Made by a program: the position numbers and the translations under genes. The notes beneath the pieces were generated by a model. It worked only from the letters and a program-made list of their open reading frames with translations. It had not been told where the DNA came from and ran no database searches. Shown piece after piece: positions 37,736 through 48,743 of a stretch of DNA of 64,000 bases (the stretch's first letter is position 1; every line of letters begins with the position of its first letter). This stretch comes from Listeria floridensis FSL S10-1187 (GTDB lineage Bacteria; Bacillota; Bacilli; Lactobacillales; Listeriaceae): positions 62,001-126,000 of the forward strand of contig NZ_AODF01000001.1 of NCBI RefSeq assembly GCF_000525875.1, written 5' to 3'.

Positions 37736-40140
37736 TTAAAACAATCCCTTAAAGAAATCCAGCAACTTGTAGCCGGTACCTGCCGAACCCGTCTTAGGAA
37801 TTTCGTTTACCGCTTCTTGCTCCGTCTTTGTCTTAGGGTTCGACTCTTCGGTTGGATTTGTCGGAACAAGTGGTTTATCAACATCTGGTGCAAGCGGCGT
37901 CAATGGATTCAATGGATCTGCCGGTGTTGGCGGTGTTACCGTTACAACTGGTGATTCTAGTTCTTCATCATTGACTTTCATATGCGCCGTATTTGGAATC
38001 ATAATTTCACCATTTCCATCCATATACGAGGATAAGTCTGCCCCTGCTTTTACTTTAGCCGAAACTTGCACGGTCAATTTCTTACCTGTAAATTTCGCTG
38101 GATTCGTTGCTTTCCATTCCAGCTTTTCAGTCTCTTCGTTGATTGTAAGTTCACCTTCCGCTGTTACATCAACACCGTCACAAGTGATGCTTACATCTTT
38201 CGTTTGGATTTCTAGCACGTCTTCCATGTCATCCCAGAGAATTAGCTCCGTAATTTTTTCATTAGTCGGCACTTGATAGTCCAGTTTATACGTAATCAAA
38301 TCTGTGAGCGTGACGTCTTGATGGGTAACTTCTTCATCATCCGCCAAAATATGCTTATTAACAGAAGGTTCTACTGGCGGCGGTGTTACGGTAACAACGT
38401 TTGATGGTACATCTTCATCGTTTACAGTCATGTGCGCCTCATTCGGAATAACCACCATTCCGTTTTCATCGACATAAGTTGACAAGTCAGCATCTTCTTT
38501 TACGGAAGCTGATGCACGAAGCGTTAATTTTTTACCAGAAAATTCTTGTGGGTTGGTCGCCGTCCACACAATTTTTTCAGCTTCTTCGTCGAATTTAAGC
38601 GTTCCTTTCGCCGTAACATCTTGATTACCAAGATAAACTTTTGCGTCGGCTGTCGATATGTCAAGCACATCTTCCATGTCATCATAAAGAACTAAGCTGG
38701 TTAATTTTTTATTATTAGGCACTTCAAAGTCCATTTGATACTGGATTGCTTCGCCCTTTTCAAGGTCTTGATGTTGTTTCAGTTCGCCGTCTTCTAAAAT
38801 TGATTTGGTCGCACTCGCATCAATTACAGGCGGCTTCGTGATTACGGTATTACTATTTTGTGACTCATCACCAATCTTCACTGTCGCTTGGTTTGGAATT
38901 TGAATTGAACCGTCTTGAACAACATAATCTGTCAAATCGGCTCCTGCTTTAATGGCTGTTTCGATTTTATAGTTATAAGTATTGCGATAAAACTTGCTGT
39001 TTGCAGAACTTCCGGTTTTGCATTTAACACAATTTGATTGCCATTTGAATCATTCGTAAACCAGCTTGTTACATCTGTACCTTCTTCATTAAAGACTTTC
39101 ACGCTTTTCACATCAAGCACATCAGCCAAAGTATCCGTAAATCTGTAGCTTGCATAGTAAAATTCGGCCCACTCATCTGGAACCGTATGGAAAATATCAT
39201 ATGTAAAAGTTTCAGATACATTCTGCAAATTATTGCTCTCAGCTGCGGTTTCATCCGAATCAGATACTTGTTTTACAGGGACAAGCGTTTCTGTCCGCAG
39301 CGGTTTTTTCGCGAGATAGCCAAAATAGTCTCCCGCTACCACTTCATCATTTGGTTTCGATGCAACAGTCAAGTCCCGATTGTCACGTCCCCAGCGGAAG
39401 CGCAGTTCGGAGGCATCTGAATATAGGAACGTAAACATCGCATCTTCATCATAATCATTTGATGAATAGGCGCTAGGTGCATAAAATTTCCAAGCCCCGC
39501 CATTTGCGTCATATTCTACTTTTGAATTTGCTACAGGAACCAAAATTTGGTCAACAGCCGCTGCGGTTTCTTTTGAGAATGTGAATTGCTGTAAATAATC
39601 AATATCATTGATTGTCATATAACCCGAAACTTGGATTGGAGTGTTGGTACCATGTTTTACGAAGTGCCATGTTTGGTCGACCCAATTATACTGCTGAGTG
39701 ATATGTCCGATACTTGTTTTAGAGTAAGCAATGTAACCTTGATTCGCATTGAAGGATTCAAAGTCATTGATTGTAATTACCAAATCAATTTCTTCCCCTT
39801 GGTATCGTCCAACATTTGTATACTTTACTCCGATTTTTCCTTTTTGAGCATCTGTCGGTTTAATCGCATACCAATCTTTGGAACGACCCGCCAAGTTTGC
39901 CATCTCCGTCCATTCGCCGCCGAAAGGGATTACTTCTGTTTCTGCTTTATTAAAGTCTGCCACAAATTCATATTCAGCACTTGCTACATCATTTGCACCT
40001 GGAACTGAGGTATTGGGTGCATTTAAAATTGGATCAGCAAACGCGTTATACGGTAGGTATAACGCCGAAACAAGCATAACTCCTGCTATGCCGGCTTTAA
40101 ACACACGTTTCTTATTCTTTCTGCCTTGTAAATCTGTCAT
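37736..40140 (-). CDS. GbpC/antigen I/II-like surface adhesin with tandem isopeptide domains (frameshifted)
   Basis: About 801 residues if one frame break near 38985-39010 is repaired. A Sec signal peptide (ending NAFA) leads to a domain like the GbpC/Spa V-region of streptococcal antigen I/II (about residues 45-290), then three tandem domains of about 145 residues like the AgI/II C2 isopeptide-forming fold, the last two very alike (TKSILEDGE / VNKHILADDE starts; DDMEDVL in each). The C-terminus has a Pro/Asn linker and IPKTG, an LPxTG variant, but then only 16 residues with no membrane helix. The break is not in a long homopolymer. AAGGAGAG precedes the ATG. Confidence 0.75.
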
Positions 40141-40587
40141 AAGTACGCTCTCCTTTTTCGTTGTTAGTTAAATTTTGTATTAAATACTGTCAATTATAAC
40201 GATCATTTAGCTACTTTTATCACAAGCTTTCTAAAATAGATTTCTATGCTATTTGGAAGGTCTAATTTCTATTTTTAGTATACTTTTTATTCTATTTAAA
40301 TTAAAAGATTATTTAGAGCGTAGACTTGCATTTACTCGAAATCTTCGCCCTATCTCCACCCCAATTTATCAGCCAACCAATGAAAAGCATCATCACTTTA
40401 GTATAGCATAGAACAATAGTGAAATTTTTGTCTAATTAGTGAATTTTTATGACAATTATACGGTAAAATCACTATCCTTGGGCTAATTTTTATTCATTTT
40501 TTACTTAATTTTGAGGAGGGTGTACGTAAAAGCTAGGTTCTCATCCTAAGATGTGCAAGGTTAGAAAAAAGAGACTTCCCGAGAAAT
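40141..40587. other. A/T-rich intergenic region upstream of the adhesin
   Basis: Contains the leftward adhesin promoter area (TATACT on the minus strand near 40280) and, on the plus strand at 40512-40519, a GAGGAGGG before a 9-codon ORF (GTG 40520) that I do not consider a gene. Nothing else is supported. Confidence 0.3.
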
Positions 40588-40640
40588 AAAAAGCAGAAAT
40601 TGATGGGGATTTTGATTTCAAATCCCCAATAATTTCTGCT
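40588..40640 (-). terminator. Terminator of the mal/GH65 operon
   Basis: Outer arms AGCAGAAATT/AATTTCTGCT and inner arms GGGGATTT/AAATCCCC; T-rich on the minus-strand exit. Confidence 0.8.
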
Positions 40641-40656
40641 AATTGTTAATTTATTC

Positions 40657-41292
40657 TCAAGAATGTACTAATTTATCCAAGCCTGATACTACGCGGTTTG
40701 CTTCCTGTAAAATAAGCGGATTGCCGATTCCAATGACATACATGCCGCCTGCTCGCCCGGCTTCCACTCCAGCTTCCGCATCTTCGAATACCACACAGTC
40801 TTCTGGTTTAAGCCCAAGCTCATCAGCGGCTTTTAAGAAAACCTCAGGATCTGGCTTTGCTTTTGACACTTTGTTGCCGTCGATAATCGCGTCAAATAGA
40901 TCAATAATGCCGAGTCCTTCTAGAATCATCACTGCATTTTTACTAGCAGATCCGAGTGCAATTTTCTTCCCTTCCGCACGGCTTTGCAGCAAATATTCCT
41001 TTGCTCCCGGCAAAATTTCTGATTCGTCGAGATGAGAAATCATTTCCACGTACCAGTCATTTTTCTTCTTCATCAGTTCCTGAAACTCATCTGCGCTTTT
41101 TTCTACCCCGCCGATTTCAAGAATAATTTCAAGCGATCGCACGCGGCTGACACCTTTTAATCGTTCATTATCTTCTTCTGTAAACGGAATCTGAAGCTCA
41201 TCCGCCAATCTTTTCCATGCTTTAAAATGATACTTCGCTGTATCTACAATTACTCCATCTAAGTCAAAAATTTCACCTTTTACCGTTGCCAT
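40657..41292 (-). CDS. pgmB: Beta-phosphoglucomutase
   Basis: A 211-residue HAD-superfamily enzyme that turns beta-glucose 1-phosphate into glucose 6-phosphate. The catalytic aspartates Asp10 and Asp12 are in FDLDGVIVDTAKYHF, the cap substrate loop is GVSRVRSLEIIL, and motif 4 is VVFEDAEAGVEAGRAGG. It overlaps the preceding GH65 gene by 13 nt, so it is the last step of the phosphorolysis pathway in the same operon. Confidence 0.94.
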   Translation of the reverse strand: MATVKGEIFDLDGVIVDTAKYHFKAWKRLADELQIPFTEEDNERLKGVSRVRSLEIILEIGGVEKSADEFQELMKKKNDWYVEMISHLDESEILPGAKEYLLQSRAEGKKIALGSASKNAVMILEGLGIIDLFDAIIDGNKVSKAKPDPEVFLKAADELGLKPEDCVVFEDAEAGVEAGRAGGMYVIGIGNPLILQEANRVVSGLDKLVHS

Positions 41293-43466
41293 AATTTACT
41301 TCCCTCCTGCGTAATTTCCGCGCGGTACTTCACGCCGCGCACTGTCACATTAAAAGCCAGACGAGCCCATTTTTTTGGTAAATGCGGGCTAAGTGAGACT
41401 TCGCCATTCACCATTTTCAACCCGCCAAATCCAAGTACCGCAGCCATCCATGCACCACCATTTGCTGCCGGATGTGTGCCGCCGATATAAATCGTTCCGG
41501 CAAATTGCTTCGACTCGCCGGTCAAATCAACCGAAGCCGTTTTCATAAAGTATGGATACGCCCATTCTTCGTTTCCAATTTCACAAGCAAGCAGTGCATA
41601 GATACACGGGCTGAGAGACGAACCGTGTTCCGTTCGAGGTTCATAGTATTCCCAGTTGCTGCGCTTCACAGCTGCACTATATTCCTCTTTGAACAAGTTG
41701 AGCATCAAAACAACATCCGCCTGCTTCAAAATTTGCGTATCCGAAGCAACACCGTAAGCGCCGCCCCAATACTCTTTCGGGTCAAGCACACGTTTTCGTA
41801 CCTCTTCGAGTGAAGCATCCTCAAGTTTGAAATAGCCGTCAAATTGTTCAACCAACCCTGTTTCCGGACAAGGTTCCGGTACGTATAACTGTTCCTTCAT
41901 TTCTTTCAGCTTCAAAAGATCGTCATCCAACGCGAGCTTTGAGAACAGTTCTTCATAGAAATCAGGGTATTTTTCTTGTAGCAGTTCAACCGTCTTGAGT
42001 GCCGTTTGAAGTGTATAGTCCACCATTTTACTCGTGTAAGCGTTATTATAAACGCGTTCATGGTATTCATCTGGACCGATGACATCAATGATTTCATAGC
42101 GAGCCAGATCGCTGTTGTAGTAGGCATAGGAATAGTAAAATCTTGCACATTCCAAGATCACTTCTGCTCCGCCGTCAAGAAGAATCTGATCGTTTCCGCT
42201 GAACTGATAGGATTGCCACAAGCCGTGCACAACTGCTGCACTGATATGTACTTGTTTATCGCGGAAATATGTCCGCATCGGTCTCCCGGTAAAGACATCG
42301 GTTACATTGAAATCCGAGCAGGCATCTCGACCGTCTTCTTGGCTTTCCCACGCATAAAATGCTCCGCGATACCCATATTCTGCTGCCTTTTTACGTGCCC
42401 CGTCAAGCGTGTGAACACGATAATGCATCAAATGCTCCGCAACAGAAGCATCTGTATACAAATAAAATGGTAACATAAACATCTCCGTATCCCAAAAGAT
42501 AGCCCCTTTATAGGTCTGTCCAGATAGACCGCGAGCTGGAATGGAAACTAGATTGGAATGATGCGGCGCAATGATTAGCAAGTGATAAATGCTGTATCTC
42601 AGTGCAAGCTCAGCTTCATCATCCCCATCAATTTCAACATCGGCTTCCGCAAAACGAGAGCCAAACACTGCCGCGTGTTCATCAAGCAGCGATTCATAGC
42701 CGCGTTCTGCTACCGAACGAACAGCTTGCTTGGCTGCGTGAAGCGGGGCATCCAGATCAACCGATGTGTAAACCGAGATAAATTTCGTTAGTTCATAGTC
42801 TCGGTCGGAAGATGCTGTAAACCTGAAGATACGGTACACCCCCATTTCCTCCCGAACAATCTCTTCATCTGCTTCAAAATCAAACGAAACTTGCTCTGCG
42901 ACCACAATTTTATGCCCAAGTTCGCCAGTTGTCGCTTCTGCTGTAAGCGTTCCGTTTTCTTCCACTAAAACTTGCTTGGCAAAATGCGGTCCGTTAATAT
43001 CCCAAACATCTCCATCAATGCCGGTTTTCAGAACTACTTCGCTGCCTTTTGGAACCCGAAACACATACTTGAGCGCCGCGATATGCACATCCGCTGAACT
43101 CACGAACCGCTCCGACCAAATGTGAACATCGCCATTATTTATGGTAAAGCGGGAGTTTCGCTTATGAAGCGCCGATTTCAGCTCTAGCGACTGCCGATGT
43201 TCGGTTGGCCGAATTTGTGTCACACTGCACGCTTCCCCGTCCACAACGAGCTCTGTAAAAAAGCCGTTCGGAGCATTGACTGGTTCTCGCCACAGATCGC
43301 CTTTCTGATCATATACACCTAACAAATTGACTGCCGGAAATTCTGCTTTGCGCGCTTCTTCCATCGTCCCTCGCACGCCCATATAACCATTTCCGATCAA
43401 AAATTTATTACCGAAGTTAACCTGCTTATCCGATTTGAATCCTGTTTCCGTTACTTGCCAGTTCAT
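41280..43466 (-). CDS. GH65 disaccharide phosphorylase
   Basis: 728 residues. A glycoside hydrolase family 65 protein: N-terminal beta-sandwich, (alpha/alpha)6 catalytic barrel and C-terminal beta domain. The general-acid region reads IGPDEYHERVYNN, and the phosphate-binding area HGSSLSP is present. The GPDEYHE form resembles kojibiose-, nigerose- or trehalose-type phosphorylases more than maltose phosphorylase, so the substrate may be a non-maltose alpha-glucoside. It produces beta-glucose 1-phosphate for PgmB, with which it overlaps. Confidence 0.85.
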   Translation of the reverse strand: MNWQVTETGFKSDKQVNFGNKFLIGNGYMGVRGTMEEARKAEFPAVNLLGVYDQKGDLWREPVNAPNGFFTELVVDGEACSVTQIRPTEHRQSLELKSALHKRNSRFTINNGDVHIWSERFVSSADVHIAALKYVFRVPKGSEVVLKTGIDGDVWDINGPHFAKQVLVEENGTLTAEATTGELGHKIVVAEQVSFDFEADEEIVREEMGVYRIFRFTASSDRDYELTKFISVYTSVDLDAPLHAAKQAVRSVAERGYESLLDEHAAVFGSRFAEADVEIDGDDEAELALRYSIYHLLIIAPHHSNLVSIPARGLSGQTYKGAIFWDTEMFMLPFYLYTDASVAEHLMHYRVHTLDGARKKAAEYGYRGAFYAWESQEDGRDACSDFNVTDVFTGRPMRTYFRDKQVHISAAVVHGLWQSYQFSGNDQILLDGGAEVILECARFYYSYAYYNSDLARYEIIDVIGPDEYHERVYNNAYTSKMVDYTLQTALKTVELLQEKYPDFYEELFSKLALDDDLLKLKEMKEQLYVPEPCPETGLVEQFDGYFKLEDASLEEVRKRVLDPKEYWGGAYGVASDTQILKQADVVLMLNLFKEEYSAAVKRSNWEYYEPRTEHGSSLSPCIYALLACEIGNEEWAYPYFMKTASVDLTGESKQFAGTIYIGGTHPAANGGAWMAAVLGFGGLKMVNGEVSLSPHLPKKWARLAFNVTVRGVKYRAEITQEGSKLWQR

Positions 43467-43486
43467 GCTGCCCCTCCTTTTTTCAG

Positions 43487-43519
43487 AAATATGCCAGAAC
43501 AGTTTGTTCTGGCATATTT
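43487..43519 (-). repeat. Intercistronic hairpin between the two GH65 genes
   Basis: AAATATGCCAGAACA and TGTTCTGGCATATTT form a perfect 15-bp stem with a 3-nt loop. On the transcribed strand no T run follows, so it more likely marks mRNA processing or stability than termination. Confidence 0.7.
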
Positions 43520-43530
43520 CGCTTCATCAT

Positions 43531-45838
43531 TTAATTTTGCCATTCAGCTGGAATCGCGATGCATTTCGCGGTGCTATCAAGCGTTTCTTCCTTGCCGTAA
43601 ATCATCACCGCCGCAGTTTCAGCATTTAAAACTCGGAATATCGCTTCCGTTTTTTCCACGTGTACTTCGATGATTGCTTGTTTATAATCCACACGGAATG
43701 TATAGCTGTTCCACTTTTTTGGAATCGTTGGATTTAGGATCAAGACTGGTCCGTCACTTCGCAAACCGCCGAATCCGTATACAATGTTCACCCATGCTGC
43801 CGCAATCGAAGTGGTATGCAAACCTTCCCTTGTATTACGGTTGTAGTTATCAAGATCCATCCGCGTTGCAAAACCAAAGAAATCAAAGGCTTCCTCATGT
43901 TTGCCAAGTTCTGAGGCAAGCACGGAATGAACAGAAGGTGAAAGGGAAGATTCATGAATCGTACGCGGTTCATAGTACTCATAATTGACCCGTTTTTCCG
44001 CTTTGCTAAACTGTTGGTTATACAAAAATTGGAACATCAAGACATCGGGTTGTTTGATCATATCGTTGCGGTAAATTCGGTCATATGACCAGTGGCTGTA
44101 AAGCGGGAAATCTTCGACCGGAATTTGATCGACATTAATATGAGGCAAATCGAAATAGCCGTCATGCTGCTCAAAGAGACCGTTCGCCTCTTGCAGTAGA
44201 AGTGTTTGATCCGCCGCGTTTTTCCATTCATTTATTTCTACTTCGGTAACGTTCGTCTTTGCTTGAAGCGCCGCGTATTGCTCGGGAGCCGTGCTTTTCA
44301 TTTCCTTCAAAACTTGAATCGTATAAAGGAACGTCATTTTTGCCATGTAATTCGTGTAGCTGTTGTGGTTGACCATAACTTGAAACTCATCCGGACCCAT
44401 TACACCGTAAAAACCGAATTTTCCTGTTGCGGCACTATAATCGCCACGAGAACGTAAGAAACGTGCTATTTCTGTGAGCATTTCGGCACCATGATTATAC
44501 AAAAATTCATTATCTTCTGAAAGATGAACGTAATGCCATATCCCATAAGCCACGCCAGTACTTGGTTGGAATTGTGTACTTGCATGTTGCCAAAGTGTAC
44601 ATGCTTCTTCACCATTTAGCGTTGCAATTGGATAACAAGCTCCTTCGCAATCTAATTGCCGCGCTCGAATTTTTTGCTTCGGCAAGTGTAGAATAGCGAA
44701 ACTCCAGCAAATTTTTAGCTGCTTTCAAATTCGTGAAAAGATAGTATGGTAAACAACATGTTTCAGTATCCCAAAAAGCATGACCGTTATAAGCTTCACC
44801 GGTCAATCCTTTTGCGCCGATGTTATTCGTCGGGTCTTGACCGTGATACGTTTGCTGCAATTGGAAAATACAATAGCGAATGCCCTGCTGATTTTTCAGG
44901 TCACCGTCGATTTTAATATCAAACTTTGCCCAAACATTTTCCCAAAACGCTTGCTGTGAAGCTTTAGCCGCCTCATAGCCACACTCGTGTTGTTTTGAAA
45001 GATTAGAGTGCCCCTTTTGAACGAATTCCGCTTCTGCTAAACTGATATTTTTCTCAGCCAAATTTGTAATATACTTAGTGAGCGAATCCTGCTGCGCTTT
45101 TTCAAGCGGAAAATCGAACGTATAACCGACAAACTTTTCTGTCTCGAGTCGTTCACATACAATCTCGCGGCTTACTTCAAGTTCAAATCCAGAGAAAACC
45201 CGCTGATTTGAGCTCGTCGTATCGCTTACGATATAGGCTCCCTTTTCAGTAAAGCCTTTCTCTGTCGTATTCCAATATTTAGCATCATTCGATCCGTGTG
45301 TTGTCCCGAAGTTTTGTCCAACCGTTACTTTGATCGCTCCGCTAAAATTTTCCGGCTCAAACGTTATTTTTTGAAACGCTTCCGTATAATTTTCCATATG
45401 CAAAAAGCGTTCAAACGTTATTTTCAAACGTTTACCTGAATGTGTAATCCATGTCAGCGTCCGACTGAGTTCCCCCGTTTTAAGGTTCAGTTCGCGTTTA
45501 AAGTTTTCCATCTGAATCTGGTTCATATCAAGCATTTCACCATCAAGTTCAAGCTTTGTATAAAATGAATCCACCGCATTGACCATAAAATGCGTTTTTG
45601 AAACGATACCTTTATAGTTAAGTCCCGTTTCAGCATGGTCGCGTTCATAAATACCATTAAAATAACTGCCTTGAAGTGATGGAGCAGTTGTCCCTTCTTC
45701 AAAATAGCCACGCACGCCCATATATTCATTTCCTAGGGAGAAAACTGATTCAGCTACTTCGTTATAAGCTGGATCAAAACCTTCCTCAATGATCTTCCAA
45801 GGATCAAGTTTAAAATACTCATCTGCAATCTTTGCCAT
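43531..45838 (-). CDS. GH65 maltose phosphorylase (frameshifted)
   Basis: 768 residues after correction, the usual length. It splits maltose with phosphate into glucose and beta-glucose 1-phosphate. The acid region is MGPDEFQVMVNHNSYTNYM, a form I associate with maltose phosphorylase, and HESSLSPSVHS binds phosphate. The frame breaks at a run of six T (44670-44675 on the plus strand); with five, LAEAKIRARQLDCEGACYP reads through and aligns without gaps to homologues. First of the two GH65 genes, just after the LacI regulator. Confidence 0.86.
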
Positions 45839-45874
45839 AGTTCCCCCCGTACCGCCGCAAATTTTAACAACTGT

Positions 45875-46897
45875 TTACTTCTTAGAAACTGATTTCCGAA
45901 TCACAAGCTCCCCGTCAAGCGACGTATAACGGCTTGTATCCGCGTTGTCGTCTTGAATAATCGAATGGAGCGTTTCCATACCGAGCTCACCTTTTCGAAT
46001 CGAGTCCAGCCGAATTGTCGTTAATGGCGGATCGCTTAGACGCGCATAGCGGATATCATCAAATCCGATAATTGACGTCTTTTCTTTATCATATAAATTC
46101 CGTTCTTTCAAATAATGAATCAGCTCAACTGCAAGAAAATCTGCCGTTACAACAATTGCGCTGTAGCCATCAAGCGTTTTCGCAATTGCTTCGAAGTCAT
46201 CATGAAAAAATAGTTTGTCGTTATCATAATCAAGCCCTGCATTTTCAAGTGCTTCCAAATAGCCGCGATACCGCTCGCGAATAACGCCTGTTCGGTCCGC
46301 TTTAAATGGATATGTGAAAAAAGCAATGTCTTGGTGCCCTTGTTCAATTAAAAAATTAGTCGCTTTGTAGCTTGCTTCATAGTCATTCGTATTGACAAAT
46401 GCCCGGTTATGCTGTTTCTTCGCTATTTCGTAGTTTCTATCTGAGAGATGCGTATCAAGAAAAACAACCGGAGCTTGAATCCGCTGATTCACTTCCTCAA
46501 AAAATTCTTCTGAAACACCGACGCCGATGAAGCCTTCAAATTTCCAGTTTGATTGAACAGACTCCACATCTTCTACCGAAACAACAGCATGAACAAGCGT
46601 AAAATACCCGAGTGCTCTTGCTTTCTGCTCAATCCCTTCCAAAACTTCGGCAACGAACGGATCGGCGAAATTAAACTGGTCGTTATCAGCATAATACAGC
46701 AGTCCAATCAAATTAGAAGATGATTGTACGAGCGCACGAGCGTTCATATTAGGCGTATAATTATATTTCTTAATAATCTTTTCAATCTGCTCAATCTTGT
46801 CTTGTGACACACGATGCTGCCTTTTATTGACTACATTTGAAACAGTTGTCATGCTTACGCCTGCTTCTTCGGCAATTTGTCTGATCGTTATCTTCAT
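45875..46897 (-). CDS. LacI-family transcriptional regulator
   Basis: 340 residues. The HTH and hinge at residues 3-58 read IRQIAEEAGVSMTTVSNVVNKRQHRVSQ, typical of LacI, followed by a periplasmic-binding-like sensor domain (NLIGLLYYADN, GFIGVGVSEEF, SIIGFDDIRYARL). Within the mal operon, it most likely represses it in the absence of maltodextrin or phosphorylase substrates by binding the TTTAACGTTAAA sites before malE, a typical LacI-type centre (AACGTT). Confidence 0.9.
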   Translation of the reverse strand: MKITIRQIAEEAGVSMTTVSNVVNKRQHRVSQDKIEQIEKIIKKYNYTPNMNARALVQSSSNLIGLLYYADNDQFNFADPFVAEVLEGIEQKARALGYFTLVHAVVSVEDVESVQSNWKFEGFIGVGVSEEFFEEVNQRIQAPVVFLDTHLSDRNYEIAKKQHNRAFVNTNDYEASYKATNFLIEQGHQDIAFFTYPFKADRTGVIRERYRGYLEALENAGLDYDNDKLFFHDDFEAIAKTLDGYSAIVVTADFLAVELIHYLKERNLYDKEKTSIIGFDDIRYARLSDPPLTTIRLDSIRKGELGMETLHSIIQDDNADTSRYTSLDGELVIRKSVSKK

Positions 46898-46975
46898 CTC
46901 ATCATCTCCACTTATGCGTATTCTACCGCTATTATAGCGTACTTGAGACCCATTTTCTCTCTCAAAACGTTCTCC

Positions 46976-47791
46976 TTATTTTCCGGATCCTTTCGCTACT
47001 CCTGCAATAAATTGCTTTTGGAAAATGATATAAACTACGATGATTGGAATAATCGAAAGCGAGGTTGCCGCGAATAAGCCTCCGTAATCCGTTCCATATT
47101 GCCCGTTGAACGCCCGAAGTCCTACCGAGATCAATTGCTTGTTTTCATCATTGATCATAAGGAATGGCCAGAGATAGTCTTCCCAACTCCATAAGAATTG
47201 GAAGATTGCAAGACTTGCAATCGTGTTACGCGACATCGGCAAAATAATCCGATGGAAAATATAGAAGTCCGATGCTCCGTCGATTCGTGCTGCTTCAAGC
47301 ATTTCATCTGAGATGCCAGAAATTGATTGGCGGAATAAGAATACGCCAAATCCGCTTACCATCGCCGGAATGATCAAAGCTTTATACGAATCAAGCCAGC
47401 CAAAATCAAGCATCATTTCGTATTTAGGAATAATCGTAACCGCCCAAGGAAGCATCATTGTTGAAAGCACAATTCCAAACAAGAGCCCGCGTCCGCGAAA
47501 TTTAAATTTCGCAAAAATGAAGCCGATTAAAGCACTCGTGTAAATCACGATCGCCGTTGTGACAACCGAGATAAACAGACTGTTAAAGAACATCCGCATG
47601 AAATTGAATTTTTCTTGGATGCTGACATAGTTTTCAAGTGTGGACATTTTCGGGAAGAATCCGCCGTTTACCTTTACGATCTCCGCATTCGTTGCAAACG
47701 ATGAAACAAGCATCCAAACAAACGGAATCACCGTGATGATCGCAAGGATGAGTAGTATTCCATTAAATAGCGTCAGTTTCACCTTATTCAT
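46976..47791 (-). CDS. malG: Maltodextrin-type ABC transporter permease MalG
   Basis: 271 residues, six membrane helices. The EAA loop that contacts the ATPase reads MLEAARIDGASDFYIFHRIILPMS. With MalF it forms the channel. The ATPase is not encoded here and is probably a shared MsmK/MalK-type protein. The start overlaps the stop of malF by 1 nt. The sugar specificity is inferred from the phosphorylase genes. Confidence 0.88.
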   Translation of the reverse strand: MNKVKLTLFNGILLILAIITVIPFVWMLVSSFATNAEIVKVNGGFFPKMSTLENYVSIQEKFNFMRMFFNSLFISVVTTAIVIYTSALIGFIFAKFKFRGRGLLFGIVLSTMMLPWAVTIIPKYEMMLDFGWLDSYKALIIPAMVSGFGVFLFRQSISGISDEMLEAARIDGASDFYIFHRIILPMSRNTIASLAIFQFLWSWEDYLWPFLMINDENKQLISVGLRAFNGQYGTDYGGLFAATSLSIIPIIVVYIIFQKQFIAGVAKGSGK

Positions 47792-48666
47792 TACGATGTC
47801 TCCTCCTTGCCCGTTATTTTAAACATAATCAGCGTAAGTATCCCAATGACAACAAACAAAATAACCGCCATTGCCGAAGCTGTTCCGAAATTATACTTCT
47901 CAAATGCTTCATCGTAGATCAGATAGGAAATCACATATGTATCTGTTCCCGGACCGCCTTTTGTCATAATTAAAATTTGAATATAAGCTTGCAGGTAAGC
48001 AATCAAAGAGGTAATCACCACAAATAGTGTTGTCGGCTTCAAAAGCGGCCACGTAATACTTCTGAACTTTTGCCACTTGTTCGCCCCGTCAATATCAGCT
48101 GCTTCATATACATCATCAGGAAGCGCCATAAGCCCTGCTAGAAAAATAACTGTTGCATAACCAAAGTCTTTCCAAACCGTCATAAAGATAATTGCCGGCA
48201 TCGCCCACTGCGAATCCATCAGCCAGTTAATATCAAGATTAAAAACTTTATTAATTAGACCAAATTGCGGATTGTAAAGCCACATCCAAACAAAGGATAC
48301 AGCCACAAGCGGCGTAATGGTTGGCATGTAGAACATTCCTCTAAAGAAGGTTTTAAATCTTGCGAGCTTCGAATAAAGCAAAACAGCAAGTCCTAAGCCG
48401 ATAACAACCCGGAAGACAACTGCGAAAAATGTGAAAACAAAAGTGTTTTCCATCGACTTCCAGAAAAGCTTGTTCGCAAGCACATCTTTATAATTATCAA
48501 GACCGACAAAATTATATTTATCGATCAGCGGATTCCAGTCGTGTAAACTTCCGGCAAACGCTTTGTAGATTGGATAGACAAGGAAAACAGCGAAGTAGAG
48601 AACTAGTAAAACAATCGTGATGTTTTTTAAGTTGAAAATAGATGGTCTTAAACCCTTCTCATTCAC
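47791..48666 (-). CDS. malF: Maltodextrin-type ABC transporter permease MalF
   Basis: 291 residues, six membrane helices, with EAA loop VYEAADIDGANKWQKFRSITWPLLKP. It lacks the large N-terminal extension and outer loop of E. coli MalF, as is normal in Firmicutes. Located between malE and malG. Confidence 0.88.
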   Translation of the reverse strand: MNEKGLRPSIFNLKNITIVLLVLYFAVFLVYPIYKAFAGSLHDWNPLIDKYNFVGLDNYKDVLANKLFWKSMENTFVFTFFAVVFRVVIGLGLAVLLYSKLARFKTFFRGMFYMPTITPLVAVSFVWMWLYNPQFGLINKVFNLDINWLMDSQWAMPAIIFMTVWKDFGYATVIFLAGLMALPDDVYEAADIDGANKWQKFRSITWPLLKPTTLFVVITSLIAYLQAYIQILIMTKGGPGTDTYVISYLIYDEAFEKYNFGTASAMAVILFVVIGILTLIMFKITGKEETS

Positions 48667-48743
48667 AACGTCTCCTCCTCTTTCTTATAAAACCGAGAAG
48701 GATACAAAGGACGCACCCCGTGTATCCCTCTTCCGGTCAAAAT

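Noticed and set aside
40512-40549. Nine-codon ORF after GAGGAGGG near the mal terminator
   Set aside because: Too short, no promoter, no following gene on that strand.
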